Positions 53,114-62,908 of a stretch of DNA of 64,000 nt are shown piece after piece (within the stretch, counting starts at the first letter, position 1; each line of letters begins with the position of its first letter). The position numbers and the translations under genes are program-made. Source of the DNA: Deltaproteobacteria bacterium (lineage in GTDB: Bacteria > UBA10199 > JADFYH01); contig JADFYH010000004.1 of assembly GCA_015233135.1 (NCBI GenBank), positions 1-64,000 of the forward strand, written 5' to 3'. The notes below the pieces were generated by a model. The model was not told the origin of the DNA, did no database searches, and was given only the letters and a program-made list of their open reading frames with translations.

Positions 53114-54235
53114 ATGAATAAAAACCCTCGATACCTCGAAAAACAAATCAAAGAAGATCTCAAAAAGAAGATGGTTTTTTTGAGTGGGCCACGACAAGTA
53201 GGTAAAACTACGCTTTCGAAAAGGCTTCTCAAAGAAAAAGGTGGGCTTTATCTCAATTGGGATATTCCGAACGAGCGACAACGCTTTTTGAAGCAGGAAT
53301 TTTCAGAAGAAAAACTCTGGGTCTTTGATGAAATTCACAAGTATAGAGCCTGGAGAAATAGCCTTAAAGGCATTTACGACGCCCACGCCAAAACGCATCA
53401 AATCCTGGTGACGGGTTCTGGACGTCTTGATTTATACCGTCGTGGAGGCGATTCACTTCAGGGTCGCTATCATCTTTTGCGCCTTTATCCCTACACCGTT
53501 GCAGAATTGAAAATTGAAAATCAAAAAGATTTCGAAACCCTTTTCAAATTAGGTGGTTTCCCAGAACCCTATTTTTCCCAATCCCAAAAAGAAGCCCGTC
53601 GTTGGACCCGGGAATATCGCACTCGCATTCTCGAAGAAGACATCACGCAACTCGAGCAAGTTCAAGATCTAGGAAACCTGGAAGCTCTCATGATTGCCTT
53701 GCCCTCACGTGTATGCTCACCCCTTTCCATTAATAGTTTACGAGAAGATCTGCAGGTGGCTCATAAGACGGTTTCGAATTGGCTGGAAATTTTGGAGCGG
53801 CTTTATTTTATTTTTCGTCTTAAACCCTTCGGTGCAAAAAAATTAAGGGCCATTAAAAAAGATCAGAAGCATTATCATTTTGATTGGAATTTACTCGACG
53901 AAGACGGCCCCCGTTTCGAAAACCTCGTCGCGGTTCATCTACAAAAATGGGTGCATTATCAGCAAGATGTAGAAGGTTATGACGATGAGCTGCTTTATTT
54001 TAGGGATATTGATTTAAGAGAAGTAGATTTTATTTTGACGCGAAAAGGGAAAGTGACTCAGGCCATCGAATGTAAATTGAAAGATGAGGAGCTTGGAAAA
54101 GGGCTGCTTTATTTTAAAGCGAAATTCCCTCAGGCAGAGTGCTGGCAGATCTCGGCGTTTGGTCAAAAAGATTATTTGTCGAAAGAGGGGATACGCGTTT
54201 CTCCAGCTTTGAGATTTTTGAGGGGGCTAATTTGA
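53114..54235 (+). CDS. AAA ATPase with DUF4143 domain
   Basis: A 373-residue protein. The N-terminal AAA_14 domain has Walker A GPRQVGKTTLSKRL, Walker B LWVFDEIHKYR and sensor LVTGSGRLDLYRRGG. The C-terminal DUF4143 part contains the winged-helix-like NSLREDLQVAHKTVSNWLE and a PD-(D/E)xK-like segment DLREVDFILTRKG...QAIECKLKD. Such ATPases are widespread, accessory and of unknown target. An ATG 12 bp upstream lies inside the -10 box, so the later ATG is chosen; with the -10 ending 7 bp before it, the mRNA is probably leaderless. Confidence 0.85.
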   Translation: MNKNPRYLEKQIKEDLKKKMVFLSGPRQVGKTTLSKRLLKEKGGLYLNWDIPNERQRFLKQEFSEEKLWVFDEIHKYRAWRNSLKGIYDAHAKTHQILVTGSGRLDLYRRGGDSLQGRYHLLRLYPYTVAELKIENQKDFETLFKLGGFPEPYFSQSQKEARRWTREYRTRILEEDITQLEQVQDLGNLEALMIALPSRVCSPLSINSLREDLQVAHKTVSNWLEILERLYFIFRLKPFGAKKLRAIKKDQKHYHFDWNLLDEDGPRFENLVAVHLQKWVHYQQDVEGYDDELLYFRDIDLREVDFILTRKGKVTQAIECKLKDEELGKGLLYFKAKFPQAECWQISAFGQKDYLSKEGIRVSPALRFLRGLI

Positions 54236-54266
54236 AATTTTAAGGGTACAGAATGGCAGGGGCAAG

Positions 54267-57200
54267 TTAGTGATTAAGCCAACGCTTTTGTTTTTTTCGA
54301 TAAATCCACATTAAAAATATTGAAGCAGCCCAGAAGTAATTGGGTGCAGCGTTGTTCGACAAACTACAGCCTCCCGATCCCGAGACTCGGGAATCGTCTG
54401 TCTGGCCCGCTCGGGGGGATAAGGCGCTGGCCACGCTGAGTTTTACCACGGTGTTATTACTCTTGAGCGTATAAATGTCCGCTGCAGAATTGGGATTGTT
54501 CGGATTGGCGATCAACAAGAGATCAGAGCCTATGGCATCGGCAGCGGAAGCTCCAGGAACAACGATTACTTGGGAGCTGCTTGTAACATCGAGAGTGGAA
54601 GTTGATCCCAGGTTGCTGGATCCGAAAATTACGTAGATTGCCCCGCTATGATTGGCCCCATAATCCGGCGCCCCAATTATCAAATCGGCAATGCCATCTC
54701 CACTGACATCTGCAATGGCGATCATTCGTCCGAATCCGTTAGTCGCGCTGCCTCCTGTGATCCGTACATTCGCGTCACTGGCACTCAGATGATCTCCCAA
54801 ACTCTTTCGTCCCAAATAAATGTAGGCAGTTCCATCGTTTCCCATTACCACTAAATCCGGATCTCCATCTCCATTCAAATCTCCCACCGCCAGCGATTGA
54901 TAACCCGTGATGGAATCCGTTTCACTAGAAGCACTTCCAAAATCGGCATCTACTCCCCGAGAAGACAACTCCACGCTGCCTGAAAGACTTCGGGCATCCG
55001 AGGATAACAGGGCGATGTTTGATCGGAATTGGCCGCTATCCAGCGCTCCCTGTTGCATGAGATTCTGGTTTAGGGCAGGGTTGTCAGGTCCCAGTAAAAT
55101 ATCGGCTTTACTAGAACTATTTAAATAATTTGAAACCAGTACCGAACTGACAGGATGTTCTGCGGATCCAAAAATGGTACTCGTTAAATTGTAGCTGGAA
55201 TCATAAATATAAATCATTCCGTGGGGGCCAGAGTTTGGGGCTCCTACTAAAATTTCATCTTCTCCATCCCCATTGATATCTCCGCTGGCGAGATAGCTTC
55301 CAAATTCCCCCTGGGCTTGAGAACCCGAGACATAGGTGAAGTCGGAGGAGTTGTTTATACTACTGATGCTTCGACGAGGGCTGGAGGGATCCGAGCTGTT
55401 TTGGGTCAAGACTCTCGAGATCGAGTTATTTAAATTCAATTCTCCCAAGTTTATATTGTGAGAAAGATCTTGCAGCGCTACTTCAGAAAAATACACACGT
55501 CCTGCGCCGCCTTCTTCTCCAGGAACTCCGATAATCAGACGTCCAGAATTTGTTACGGTAAAGCTATACTGGGTATTGGCAGACGCGGGGAGGGTGATTT
55601 GGGCTGATCCTACTCCCAAGGCTACCCGCTGAGAGCTGCTCGTTTCATTTCCGTTACTCGTGTTTACCGTGGTTGTGGTTTGAAGTAGGTGAGTGGATCC
55701 ATGAACTCCCACGACATGTTCTTCCTGGTCTTCGGTGCGCACACCAGAGACCGCAATCACATACAAGGTGAGGGTGCCTGATCCACTGGCCCCCGAACTG
55801 TGAGTGACATTCAAAGTGAGATGTACTTCTCCACTGTCAGAGCCTGCAGTAAACACAGGATTTGCAAGGCTTGTGTCGCTCAAGGTTCCACTGCCTGTCG
55901 AGGTGGAGTCCACACTCCAGACATAAGTATAGCTGCCTGAACTCAGAGTGGATGAAGGGGTGACGCTTGCAGAAAGACCAATGCTGGCCCCTGCTCGCAG
56001 GCTCTGATTGCTGCCTGCATTCACATTTAAAGTGATGTTAGTTTCACCTTCTCCACCGCCACTGGGTTCGGAATCGTTATCTTGAATGCTGATATTGGCA
56101 TAAGAACCGGTCAGGTTGTTGTAGTTCGCATCATTACTGACACTGTGATAGGTAAAGGCACCTGTGTGTTGACCTTCAACTAGGTTGTCGTCCACCGCCG
56201 ACACCAAGAGGCTTTGTGCCTGATTCCAGTTGTTGGCGGTGAAGCTCATCTGGATCGGCGTCACATTAATTTGAGCATTGGGGCTATAGTTGATTGTCAC
56301 GGTGTTTGTCGGTTGCGAATTTAAACGGATACTCAAAGTCGCATTGTCTCCCCCCTCGGCAAGGGAAAGGGAGCTGGGACTGAAGTGGATTCCCGCCGAA
56401 TCACTGGCTGTAATCGAGACCACGATGGATCCAACAGTAAGATTGGCCCCATAGTTTGTATCGTTGCTGGCAGCCGTGTGCGTGATTGTGGCAGTGTGTA
56501 TGCCTTGGGCGATACTGTTGTTCACGGCTGTAACCGTTACCATTTGCGGCGTGCTCCAGTTGCCAGAGTTACCAGACGTAAAGGTCAAGGAAGTAGGCGA
56601 TGCTGTTACTCCGGAGCCTGCGTTTACTGTGATGACTACATCGCTGGTGGGCTGGCTGGTGAGGGCTATGGTATAAGAATCGGTGGCCCCACCTTCTACC
56701 ACGGTAGTGCTTCCATTACTTTGCGTGAGGGTCACCCCTGCAGAATCGTTATCGATAATGGAAACTGTAATGGGATTAACACCAATCGCATTGTAAGCAC
56801 TATCCCCGCTGCTGGCGCTGGGACTGATCAGTCCCGTATGATTGCCTTGTGCCAGGTGATCGTCCACCGCGGTGACTGTCACCGTTTGGACCTGATTCCA
56901 GTTTGAAGCAGTGAAGGTGAGACTGGGAGGATTTGTGGTCACCTGGCTGTCGGGGTGCATCGTAATCGTCACATCGGAAATGGGTTGAGTGCTGAGCAGC
57001 ACCGTGAAAGTATCGGTGTTTCCTCCTTCGGTGACTACGGTGGATCCGGAAGATTCTGCAATCGATACCCCAGGAGAATCATTGTCAGTAACATTTGCGA
57101 CCACTGAGGCAATGGAAAGCCCATTGTAAAAAGTATCCGAGCTTGTGGCAGTATGGGTAATCGTTCCCGTGTGCAGGCCATCAGCCACCTGATTGTCCAC

Positions 57201-60200
57201 CGCCGACACGGTGACGGTTTGAGGGCTATTCCAGTTGCCTGAAGTAAAGGTGAGGGTTGGGGGAGTAGTAGATACCTTATCATCCGGAGTCACTGTAATC
57301 ACCACATCTTGAGTAGGTTCAGAAGTGAGCACAACGGTGTAAGAATCGGTCACGCCGCTGCCTTCGGTGACATTGGTACTTCCGCCCGACTCGGTAATAG
57401 TGACGCCCACAAAGTCATCGTCGGTAATCGTTGCCGTGTGCACTGTGGTGCCTCCCAGGCTGGCATTGGTGGGAGCCTCCATTGTCAAGACCACGGTTTC
57501 ATTGCCTTCATGAATTGCATCGGGAATAATGCTGATGGTCGTGGAGGCCGTAGTCTCCCCAGCAGCAATCGTGAGAGGAGAAGCCGTGATTGTGTAATCG
57601 GTTCCGTCAGTAGCTGTGCCGCCGATACTAAAAGGCACTGTGGTAGTCTTCCCACTCGCTGCGGAGAGTTGGGCGGTCACGGTCATCGTTCCGGATTCAC
57701 TGGCAGAAGCCTGGGCGGAGCTGGTCCATTGCACGGAAGGTTGGGGGTCGTCATTGAGGATGGTCCCGGTTGCGCTGGATCTGTCAAGTGTGGCATTCGA
57801 AGGCCCACTCAACAAGGTAAGTGTAAAGGTTTCATCATCCTCATACAGGGTATCTCCCAAAATAGGCACGCTAATCGTTTTGGATATTTCATCCGGGTTA
57901 AAGGTAAGAGTGCCGGAAGTGGCGGTATAATCAGAACCCGCCGTCGCGCTAACATTAGCGGTGGCATAGTTCACCGTAATGGTTTGAACGCTGGGACGAT
58001 TCAAGGTCACAGAAAAATCCATGCTGGAAGAACCCGAGTTGCCTTCGTCACGACTGCTGTCGGCAATGGAGAGGGCGGGCTGGGCATCGTTGTCGGTGAT
58101 ATTGGCGGTGACGGAGGCGATAGTCACACCGTTGTATCCCCCGCCGGAAGCGGCATGGGTGATCGTTGCGCTGTGAGGGCCTTCATAACGGTTGTCGTCT
58201 ACCGCAGTGACGGTCACGGTTTGAGGGGTATTCCAGCTGCCTGTCGTAAAGGTCAGGGTGCTCGGAGACACAGTCACTCCATGGGTGGTATCGGAGGAGC
58301 TCGGAGTGAGGGTGACACTGGATGTCGGTTGAGAGGTGAGAACCAGCGTGTAAGAATCTGTTGCACCTCCTTCGGTCACATTGGTACTTCCTCCCGATTC
58401 ATTGATCGTCACTCCTGCCGTATCGTCGTTGAGGATAGTCCCTGTGCCGATGCCTGGGGGAACGGTCGTCGCATTGCTGGGGTTGCTCAAGGTCATGGTC
58501 AGCGTCTCATCGACTTCCACTACATAATCGCCAATCACCGACACATCGATCGTCTTGGAGGTCTGCCCTGGCGTAAAGGTGAGGGTCCCGGAAGTAGCAG
58601 TATAATCGGATCCCGCCGTTGCAGTGCCATCGCTCGTGGCATAATCCACCGTAATAGTTTGAACGCTGGAATTGGAGAGGGTGACGCTATAGGTTAAATT
58701 CTTTGTCCCCACATTGCCTTCTGTTACCGAGGGACTATCAATGGAAATCATGGGCTGGGCATCGTTGTCGGTGATAGTGGCGGTGACAGAGGAAACCGCC
58801 ATTCCATTGTAGCCTCCATCGTTACTACTCACGCTGAAAGAAATGCTGTCCGTATGAGCCCCTTCGTAGCGCGTGTCGTCAATGGCTGTGACCATCACCG
58901 TTTGAGGAATATTCCAGTCGCCTGTGGTAAAAGTGAGGGGAGAAGACGACACCAAAACCCCGTAGCTGCTATCTTCGGGGCTTACCGCCACCGAGACATC
59001 ATCGGTGGGTTGAGAGGCCAGGACGACGGTGAAAGAATCCGTGGCTCCGCCTTCGGTCACCGCCACACTGCTCTTCGAGACATTGATTGCAGGCGTAACA
59101 AAGCTCCACTTGGTGTTGTGGGTTGAATCGATACAATTCGTATAACAGGTGATGTTACTTGCATTGGTGTTTTTGCTGTCTTCCACATCCACATAACCGC
59201 TGATGTCTCTGCTGCCTTGGGGATCAATCAACCACTCAGTTCCCTCGATACTGCTTCTTAGATTCAAGAAAGTTTTTGCAATGGAGTCTCCATGAAGTGT
59301 GAGAGTGTGTTCGATGGTCTGTTTGGAACCCGCAGTAAAGGTCATGGTCGTGACAGCGGTAGCAGTCAGGTTGTAGAAAGTGGTAGAGCCATCGATGGTT
59401 TGACAATCACTCAGATCCACGGTTCCCGAGTTGTGATTGAAGGTGCTCCCAACCAGATGATAGAAGCCCCAGTCCACATATAGGGTGCTGGAGGGGGCTG
59501 TAAAAGTAGTACCAGCATTTTGATAAAAAACATCGGTGGTGATTGTCCCTGATCCGCCGGTGTAGGTTCCTCCATTGAGCTGGAGTATGGCCATTGACAT
59601 GGCTTGGGAGCCTTGTGCGAAGGTTCCCGTGTCTCCACTATCCGTACTAAAAGAATACAGGGTTAAATCATGATTGATCAATGAAAGGATTCCACCAGAT
59701 TTTAGGACGTCGATATTTTGATAAGTGGAGTCTGTTCCTGGATCAAAACTCTGGGCACCGCTCCCATCAAAGACAATCTTATTGTTACCGCTGGTATAAG
59801 TGCTGCTATTGCTCCAGTTCCCAGCTACATAAACGTCCTGGTCATTACTATTGAGGGTGGCTCCACTACGGATGCTGAGGTCCCCGTTTACATAGAGGAT
59901 AGAATCCTGTTTCAAGGTATCATCCCCGGCGTTGATGATGAGGTTGTAATAGTTATTTCCGGCGGCCAGTGAATTGCGGGTGTTGGTTCCTGCAGCCCCA
60001 GTGTATTCGACAGTTCCCGAATGTGTATCCATGGGGAAGCTGTTGTCTGAGGCAGAGCCAGCCACATAAAGAGCGTTAACATCCGAGGCATTCAGGGCTC
60101 CTTTGTAAATCGCCACTTCGTCAATCACGGTGTTCAATTCTCCTGCAAGGCCGTCGATTCCATATTTTCCAATGCGCAGCTCACTGGCTCCATCGGTTGG

Positions 60201-61322
60201 ATTGATAGTATCGGCTGCGGAGCCATCTAACACGCCATCCAGGTAAACTTTAATGTTTGTCCCATCATAAACGGCCGCCACATGGTGCCAGGTATTGGCA
60301 GAAACGGTCGTGGTGCCTGTGACCCCGGCAAGAGAACTTCCACTCAGAGTATTAGCTTCGAGTTTTCCACTGCTCACTCTAAACCTGTATCCATTGATGC
60401 CATCGGGTCCGGAGGCTTCATACTTTTCAATGATGCCGGCGTTCTGACCTGTGGAGGCAAGATTTATCCAGGCAGAAAGCGTGAAAGGCCCGGTGAGACT
60501 TAAAGAGGGAGAATCGGCAGCAGAAATATAATCGCCATTTTGGCCATCGAGAGAAATCGCATTACTGCTAAATTCTCCAGTGGCCGCATAGCCTACGATT
60601 CCATGCGCACTGGCATCGTTGGCATAGCGGGTGGCGTCGTAGAAGGTGCCGCTGGTTTCATCCAGGTGATAGAGGGCGACCATTCCATGATCCAGGATTT
60701 CTCCACCCTGCAGACGCAGGGTTCCATTGTTGTTGAAAGTTCCACCCAGTGATAAATTATGCCCCGCCAAATCGAGTATCCCCGAGGTGATACTCAAATC
60801 GCCGCCTACCACGAGATCGGCACTGAGGCTGAAGACTGAACTTGCTCCTCCGTTAATAATCAGATTTCCATAGTTCCAATTCTTCAAGGTGTAGGAAGGG
60901 GATGTCCCGTTGTAGACTACCGTTCCTGCTGCTACTCGAGGATACCCACTACTAGTGGTGAGGGTTTCACCCCCTTGCAATTGCAGGGTTCCGGTGACGG
61001 TAATGGCGGGAAACCCACTGGTAGATAAGACACCCGCATAATCGGACTGGATATAGATTCCTCTTACCGAAATACTGCTATCGATCACGCAATCTGCACT
61101 ATTGCCGTCGAAGGTGGCGTCGTCTAAAAGCCCTGGGGCTGTTGTATCGTTAGTGCCCCCGCTGGAAGTAGACCACTTGGTATCGTCTGAAAAACTGTCC
61201 CCATTCCCAATCCAATATTTGGTCGCTGCTTGAGCAAGGTTAGGTGCAAATAAAAAAAGCACAAAACAAACGCGTAACAACCATTTTAAATGCAGATGTG
61301 GAAGTACAGACACTTTCATCAT
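54267..61322 (-). CDS. Giant surface protein with LamG, Calx-beta-like repeats and FG-GAP repeats
   Basis: A 2351-residue exported protein. A signal peptide (LLRVCFVLFLFAPNLAQA) leads to a beta-helix-like region, a LamG/concanavalin-like domain (about 210-425, VALYHLDETSGTFYD to VIDEVAIYKGAL), and more beta strands to 740. About nine Calx-beta-like repeats of roughly 110 residues (about 745-1750) follow, each ending in a DND or NDD calcium motif. Then come a PKD-like domain (1755-1870) and FG-GAP repeats (GDINGDGEDEILVGAP, GDLNGDGDPDLVV, ADVSGDGIADLIIGAP). The C-terminus has GGCSL, a hydrophobic helix and a basic tail, a sorting signal like those processed by rhombosortase- or exosortase-type enzymes. 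GGAGG lies 5 bp before the ATG. It is likely an adhesin. Confidence 0.9.
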   Translation of the reverse strand: MMKVSVLPHLHLKWLLRVCFVLFLFAPNLAQAATKYWIGNGDSFSDDTKWSTSSGGTNDTTAPGLLDDATFDGNSADCVIDSSISVRGIYIQSDYAGVLSTSGFPAITVTGTLQLQGGETLTTSSGYPRVAAGTVVYNGTSPSYTLKNWNYGNLIINGGASSVFSLSADLVVGGDLSITSGILDLAGHNLSLGGTFNNNGTLRLQGGEILDHGMVALYHLDETSGTFYDATRYANDASAHGIVGYAATGEFSSNAISLDGQNGDYISAADSPSLSLTGPFTLSAWINLASTGQNAGIIEKYEASGPDGINGYRFRVSSGKLEANTLSGSSLAGVTGTTTVSANTWHHVAAVYDGTNIKVYLDGVLDGSAADTINPTDGASELRIGKYGIDGLAGELNTVIDEVAIYKGALNASDVNALYVAGSASDNSFPMDTHSGTVEYTGAAGTNTRNSLAAGNNYYNLIINAGDDTLKQDSILYVNGDLSIRSGATLNSNDQDVYVAGNWSNSSTYTSGNNKIVFDGSGAQSFDPGTDSTYQNIDVLKSGGILSLINHDLTLYSFSTDSGDTGTFAQGSQAMSMAILQLNGGTYTGGSGTITTDVFYQNAGTTFTAPSSTLYVDWGFYHLVGSTFNHNSGTVDLSDCQTIDGSTTFYNLTATAVTTMTFTAGSKQTIEHTLTLHGDSIAKTFLNLRSSIEGTEWLIDPQGSRDISGYVDVEDSKNTNASNITCYTNCIDSTHNTKWSFVTPAINVSKSSVAVTEGGATDSFTVVLASQPTDDVSVAVSPEDSSYGVLVSSSPLTFTTGDWNIPQTVMVTAIDDTRYEGAHTDSISFSVSSNDGGYNGMAVSSVTATITDNDAQPMISIDSPSVTEGNVGTKNLTYSVTLSNSSVQTITVDYATSDGTATAGSDYTATSGTLTFTPGQTSKTIDVSVIGDYVVEVDETLTMTLSNPSNATTVPPGIGTGTILNDDTAGVTINESGGSTNVTEGGATDSYTLVLTSQPTSSVTLTPSSSDTTHGVTVSPSTLTFTTGSWNTPQTVTVTAVDDNRYEGPHSATITHAASGGGYNGVTIASVTANITDNDAQPALSIADSSRDEGNSGSSSMDFSVTLNRPSVQTITVNYATANVSATAGSDYTATSGTLTFNPDEISKTISVPILGDTLYEDDETFTLTLLSGPSNATLDRSSATGTILNDDPQPSVQWTSSAQASASESGTMTVTAQLSAASGKTTTVPFSIGGTATDGTDYTITASPLTIAAGETTASTTISIIPDAIHEGNETVVLTMEAPTNASLGGTTVHTATITDDDFVGVTITESGGSTNVTEGSGVTDSYTVVLTSEPTQDVVITVTPDDKVSTTPPTLTFTSGNWNSPQTVTVSAVDNQVADGLHTGTITHTATSSDTFYNGLSIASVVANVTDNDSPGVSIAESSGSTVVTEGGNTDTFTVLLSTQPISDVTITMHPDSQVTTNPPSLTFTASNWNQVQTVTVTAVDDHLAQGNHTGLISPSASSGDSAYNAIGVNPITVSIIDNDSAGVTLTQSNGSTTVVEGGATDSYTIALTSQPTSDVVITVNAGSGVTASPTSLTFTSGNSGNWSTPQMVTVTAVNNSIAQGIHTATITHTAASNDTNYGANLTVGSIVVSITASDSAGIHFSPSSLSLAEGGDNATLSIRLNSQPTNTVTINYSPNAQINVTPIQMSFTANNWNQAQSLLVSAVDDNLVEGQHTGAFTYHSVSNDANYNNLTGSYANISIQDNDSEPSGGGEGETNITLNVNAGSNQSLRAGASIGLSASVTPSSTLSSGSYTYVWSVDSTSTGSGTLSDTSLANPVFTAGSDSGEVHLTLNVTHSSGASGSGTLTLYVIAVSGVRTEDQEEHVVGVHGSTHLLQTTTTVNTSNGNETSSSQRVALGVGSAQITLPASANTQYSFTVTNSGRLIIGVPGEEGGAGRVYFSEVALQDLSHNINLGELNLNNSISRVLTQNSSDPSSPRRSISSINNSSDFTYVSGSQAQGEFGSYLASGDINGDGEDEILVGAPNSGPHGMIYIYDSSYNLTSTIFGSAEHPVSSVLVSNYLNSSSKADILLGPDNPALNQNLMQQGALDSGQFRSNIALLSSDARSLSGSVELSSRGVDADFGSASSETDSITGYQSLAVGDLNGDGDPDLVVMGNDGTAYIYLGRKSLGDHLSASDANVRITGGSATNGFGRMIAIADVSGDGIADLIIGAPDYGANHSGAIYVIFGSSNLGSTSTLDVTSSSQVIVVPGASAADAIGSDLLLIANPNNPNSAADIYTLKSNNTVVKLSVASALSPRAGQTDDSRVSGSGGCSLSNNAAPNYFWAASIFLMWIYRKKQKRWLNH

Positions 61323-61454
61323 AAAACCTCCAACGGAATAAACTTCTTTATCTAAAGAAATATTTTACGGACTTTTGTGACAGGGGAGAAGAGCAAAAGG
61401 GCAAAGACTAAGACTTGTTAAAACAAACTCAGAAGAATTAAGAAGAATGAAGCA

Positions 61455-61479
61455 GAGACGGGTTTGAAACCAGTCTCTA
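61455..61479. repeat. REP-like palindrome upstream of rseP
   Basis: AGAGAC-GGGTTTGAAACC-AGTCTCT, inverted arms around a second internal palindrome. It lies in the gap between the giant surface protein and the M50 protease, and a possible TTG start of the latter falls inside it. Confidence 0.6.
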
Positions 61480-61523
61480 CTTTTCATCTTGCCTATTCTC
61501 CAATCCTTTCCTACATATTTTTT

Positions 61524-62894
61524 ATGACCATCATCACCTTCTTATATTTTCTTGTCGGTTTGGGGCTTCTCATTTTTATCCACGAACTTGGGCATTTTCT
61601 CGTTGCCAAATGGGCGGGAATTCGTGTGGAGCAATTTTCGCTGGGTTTTGGCCCCAAGCTTTTTGGCTTTAAGAGGGGAGAGACCGAATACAAAATTTCC
61701 ATACTTCCGTTGGGTGGCTATGTAAAGATGTCGGGCGAAGAGCCAGAAGAGGAAAAAATAAAACCCCTGGATGACCCTCGCAGCTTTGCAGCACAGCCTT
61801 TATGGAAACGGGTGTTGGTAGTGTTGGCAGGTCCTACCATGAATTTGTTTTTGGCTTTGCTGCTGATGCCTTTGGTTTTTATGGTTGGGCATCAGGAACC
61901 TTCTTACTTGCATCAAGAAAGTGTGCTGATAGGGGTCAAAAAGGATTCCCCCGCTGACAAAATTGGAATGATGAAAGGAGATAAGATTATTGAGATAGAA
62001 GGCAAGCCCATCCAGCATTGGCTGGAGGTGATGAAAACTGTGAAGAAGAATCCCAATGGAAGTCTTGAGTTAAAAGTTTTACGTGGAAGTGAAATAAAAT
62101 CTTTCCAAGTAAAACTGGATGCTGACAAAGATAATCTGGTTGGGATTTTTGGTATTGAGCCCCCTTTGTTTATAGTTTTCCCCCCCATTATTGCTGAGGT
62201 GGCTCCCAATTCGCCAGCACTTCGTGCAGGTCTAGAGGCCAACGATAGAATTCTCTCTGTCAATGGAACTCCGATTAATTCTTGGGATGAAATGAGTGAT
62301 TTGCTCACGGCTTCGCAAGGGAAAAATACGCAGCTAGAGGTATTGAGAAATGCAGAGAAGAAAAATCTGGCAATTGCTCCTACCTACGATTCGGATAATA
62401 AAAAATGGATTTTAGGGGTGGTTAAAAAAATCCCTGAAGGAAGCTATATCCAAGTGAAATATAGTTTCGCGGAGGCCCTAGAAAATGGAATAGAAGAGTA
62501 TAATGGATTGCTGGGGCTTACCTTTAAAGTTCTAAAGAAATTATTTAGTTTTAAGCTTTCTTACAGGGCCTTGGGAGGGCCCGTTCAAATTGCTCAAGCG
62601 ACGGCTCAAGCTGCCAAAAGTGGCTTCGGAGATTTCCTCTATTTTATTTCCTATCTAAGTATCCAGTTAGGGGTGATGAATTTACTCCCTATCCCTGTGC
62701 TCGATGGAGGGCATTTGTTTTTTATGCTCTTTGAAGTGGCCCGCGGGAAAGCCCTTTCTATCAAAACAAGGATGATCGCCATGCAGGTGGGAATGGCTCT
62801 GCTTTTTTCGTTGATGATCCTGGTGACCATCAACGATTTGAGCAATTTGCAGGTTGTGCATAAATTGATCAATTTTGTGGTGGGGAAGTTTTAA
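61524..62894 (+). CDS. rseP: RseP-type site-2 zinc metalloprotease (M50)
   Basis: A 456-residue intramembrane protease that cleaves anti-sigma factors or signal peptide remnants. The first helix has the zinc motif HELGH (20-24). FSLGFGPKLFGFKRGETEY is the family loop. Two PDZ domains lie in the periplasm (VKKDSPADKIGMMKGDKI and VAPNSPALRAGLEANDRI). The C-terminal helix motif NLLPIPVLDGGH contains the third zinc ligand Asp. The ATG at 61524 is chosen because the upstream frame runs through a repeat. No clear ribosome binding site is seen. Confidence 0.93.
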   Translation: MTIITFLYFLVGLGLLIFIHELGHFLVAKWAGIRVEQFSLGFGPKLFGFKRGETEYKISILPLGGYVKMSGEEPEEEKIKPLDDPRSFAAQPLWKRVLVVLAGPTMNLFLALLLMPLVFMVGHQEPSYLHQESVLIGVKKDSPADKIGMMKGDKIIEIEGKPIQHWLEVMKTVKKNPNGSLELKVLRGSEIKSFQVKLDADKDNLVGIFGIEPPLFIVFPPIIAEVAPNSPALRAGLEANDRILSVNGTPINSWDEMSDLLTASQGKNTQLEVLRNAEKKNLAIAPTYDSDNKKWILGVVKKIPEGSYIQVKYSFAEALENGIEEYNGLLGLTFKVLKKLFSFKLSYRALGGPVQIAQATAQAAKSGFGDFLYFISYLSIQLGVMNLLPIPVLDGGHLFFMLFEVARGKALSIKTRMIAMQVGMALLFSLMILVTINDLSNLQVVHKLINFVVGKF

Positions 62895-62908
62895 AGCGAG
62901 AGTTAATT

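Noticed and set aside
57309-58697. A 462-codon open frame on the plus strand inside the giant surface protein gene
   Set aside because: It is antisense to the Calx-beta-like repeats; the long opening results from the biased, repeated codon use of that gene. The product is an unstructured Gly/Arg/His-rich sequence.
56060-59090. Regular repeats that could suggest a CRISPR or satellite array
   Set aside because: The period is over 300 bp, in frame, diverged, and encodes Calx-beta-like domains. No CRISPR array was seen anywhere in the window.
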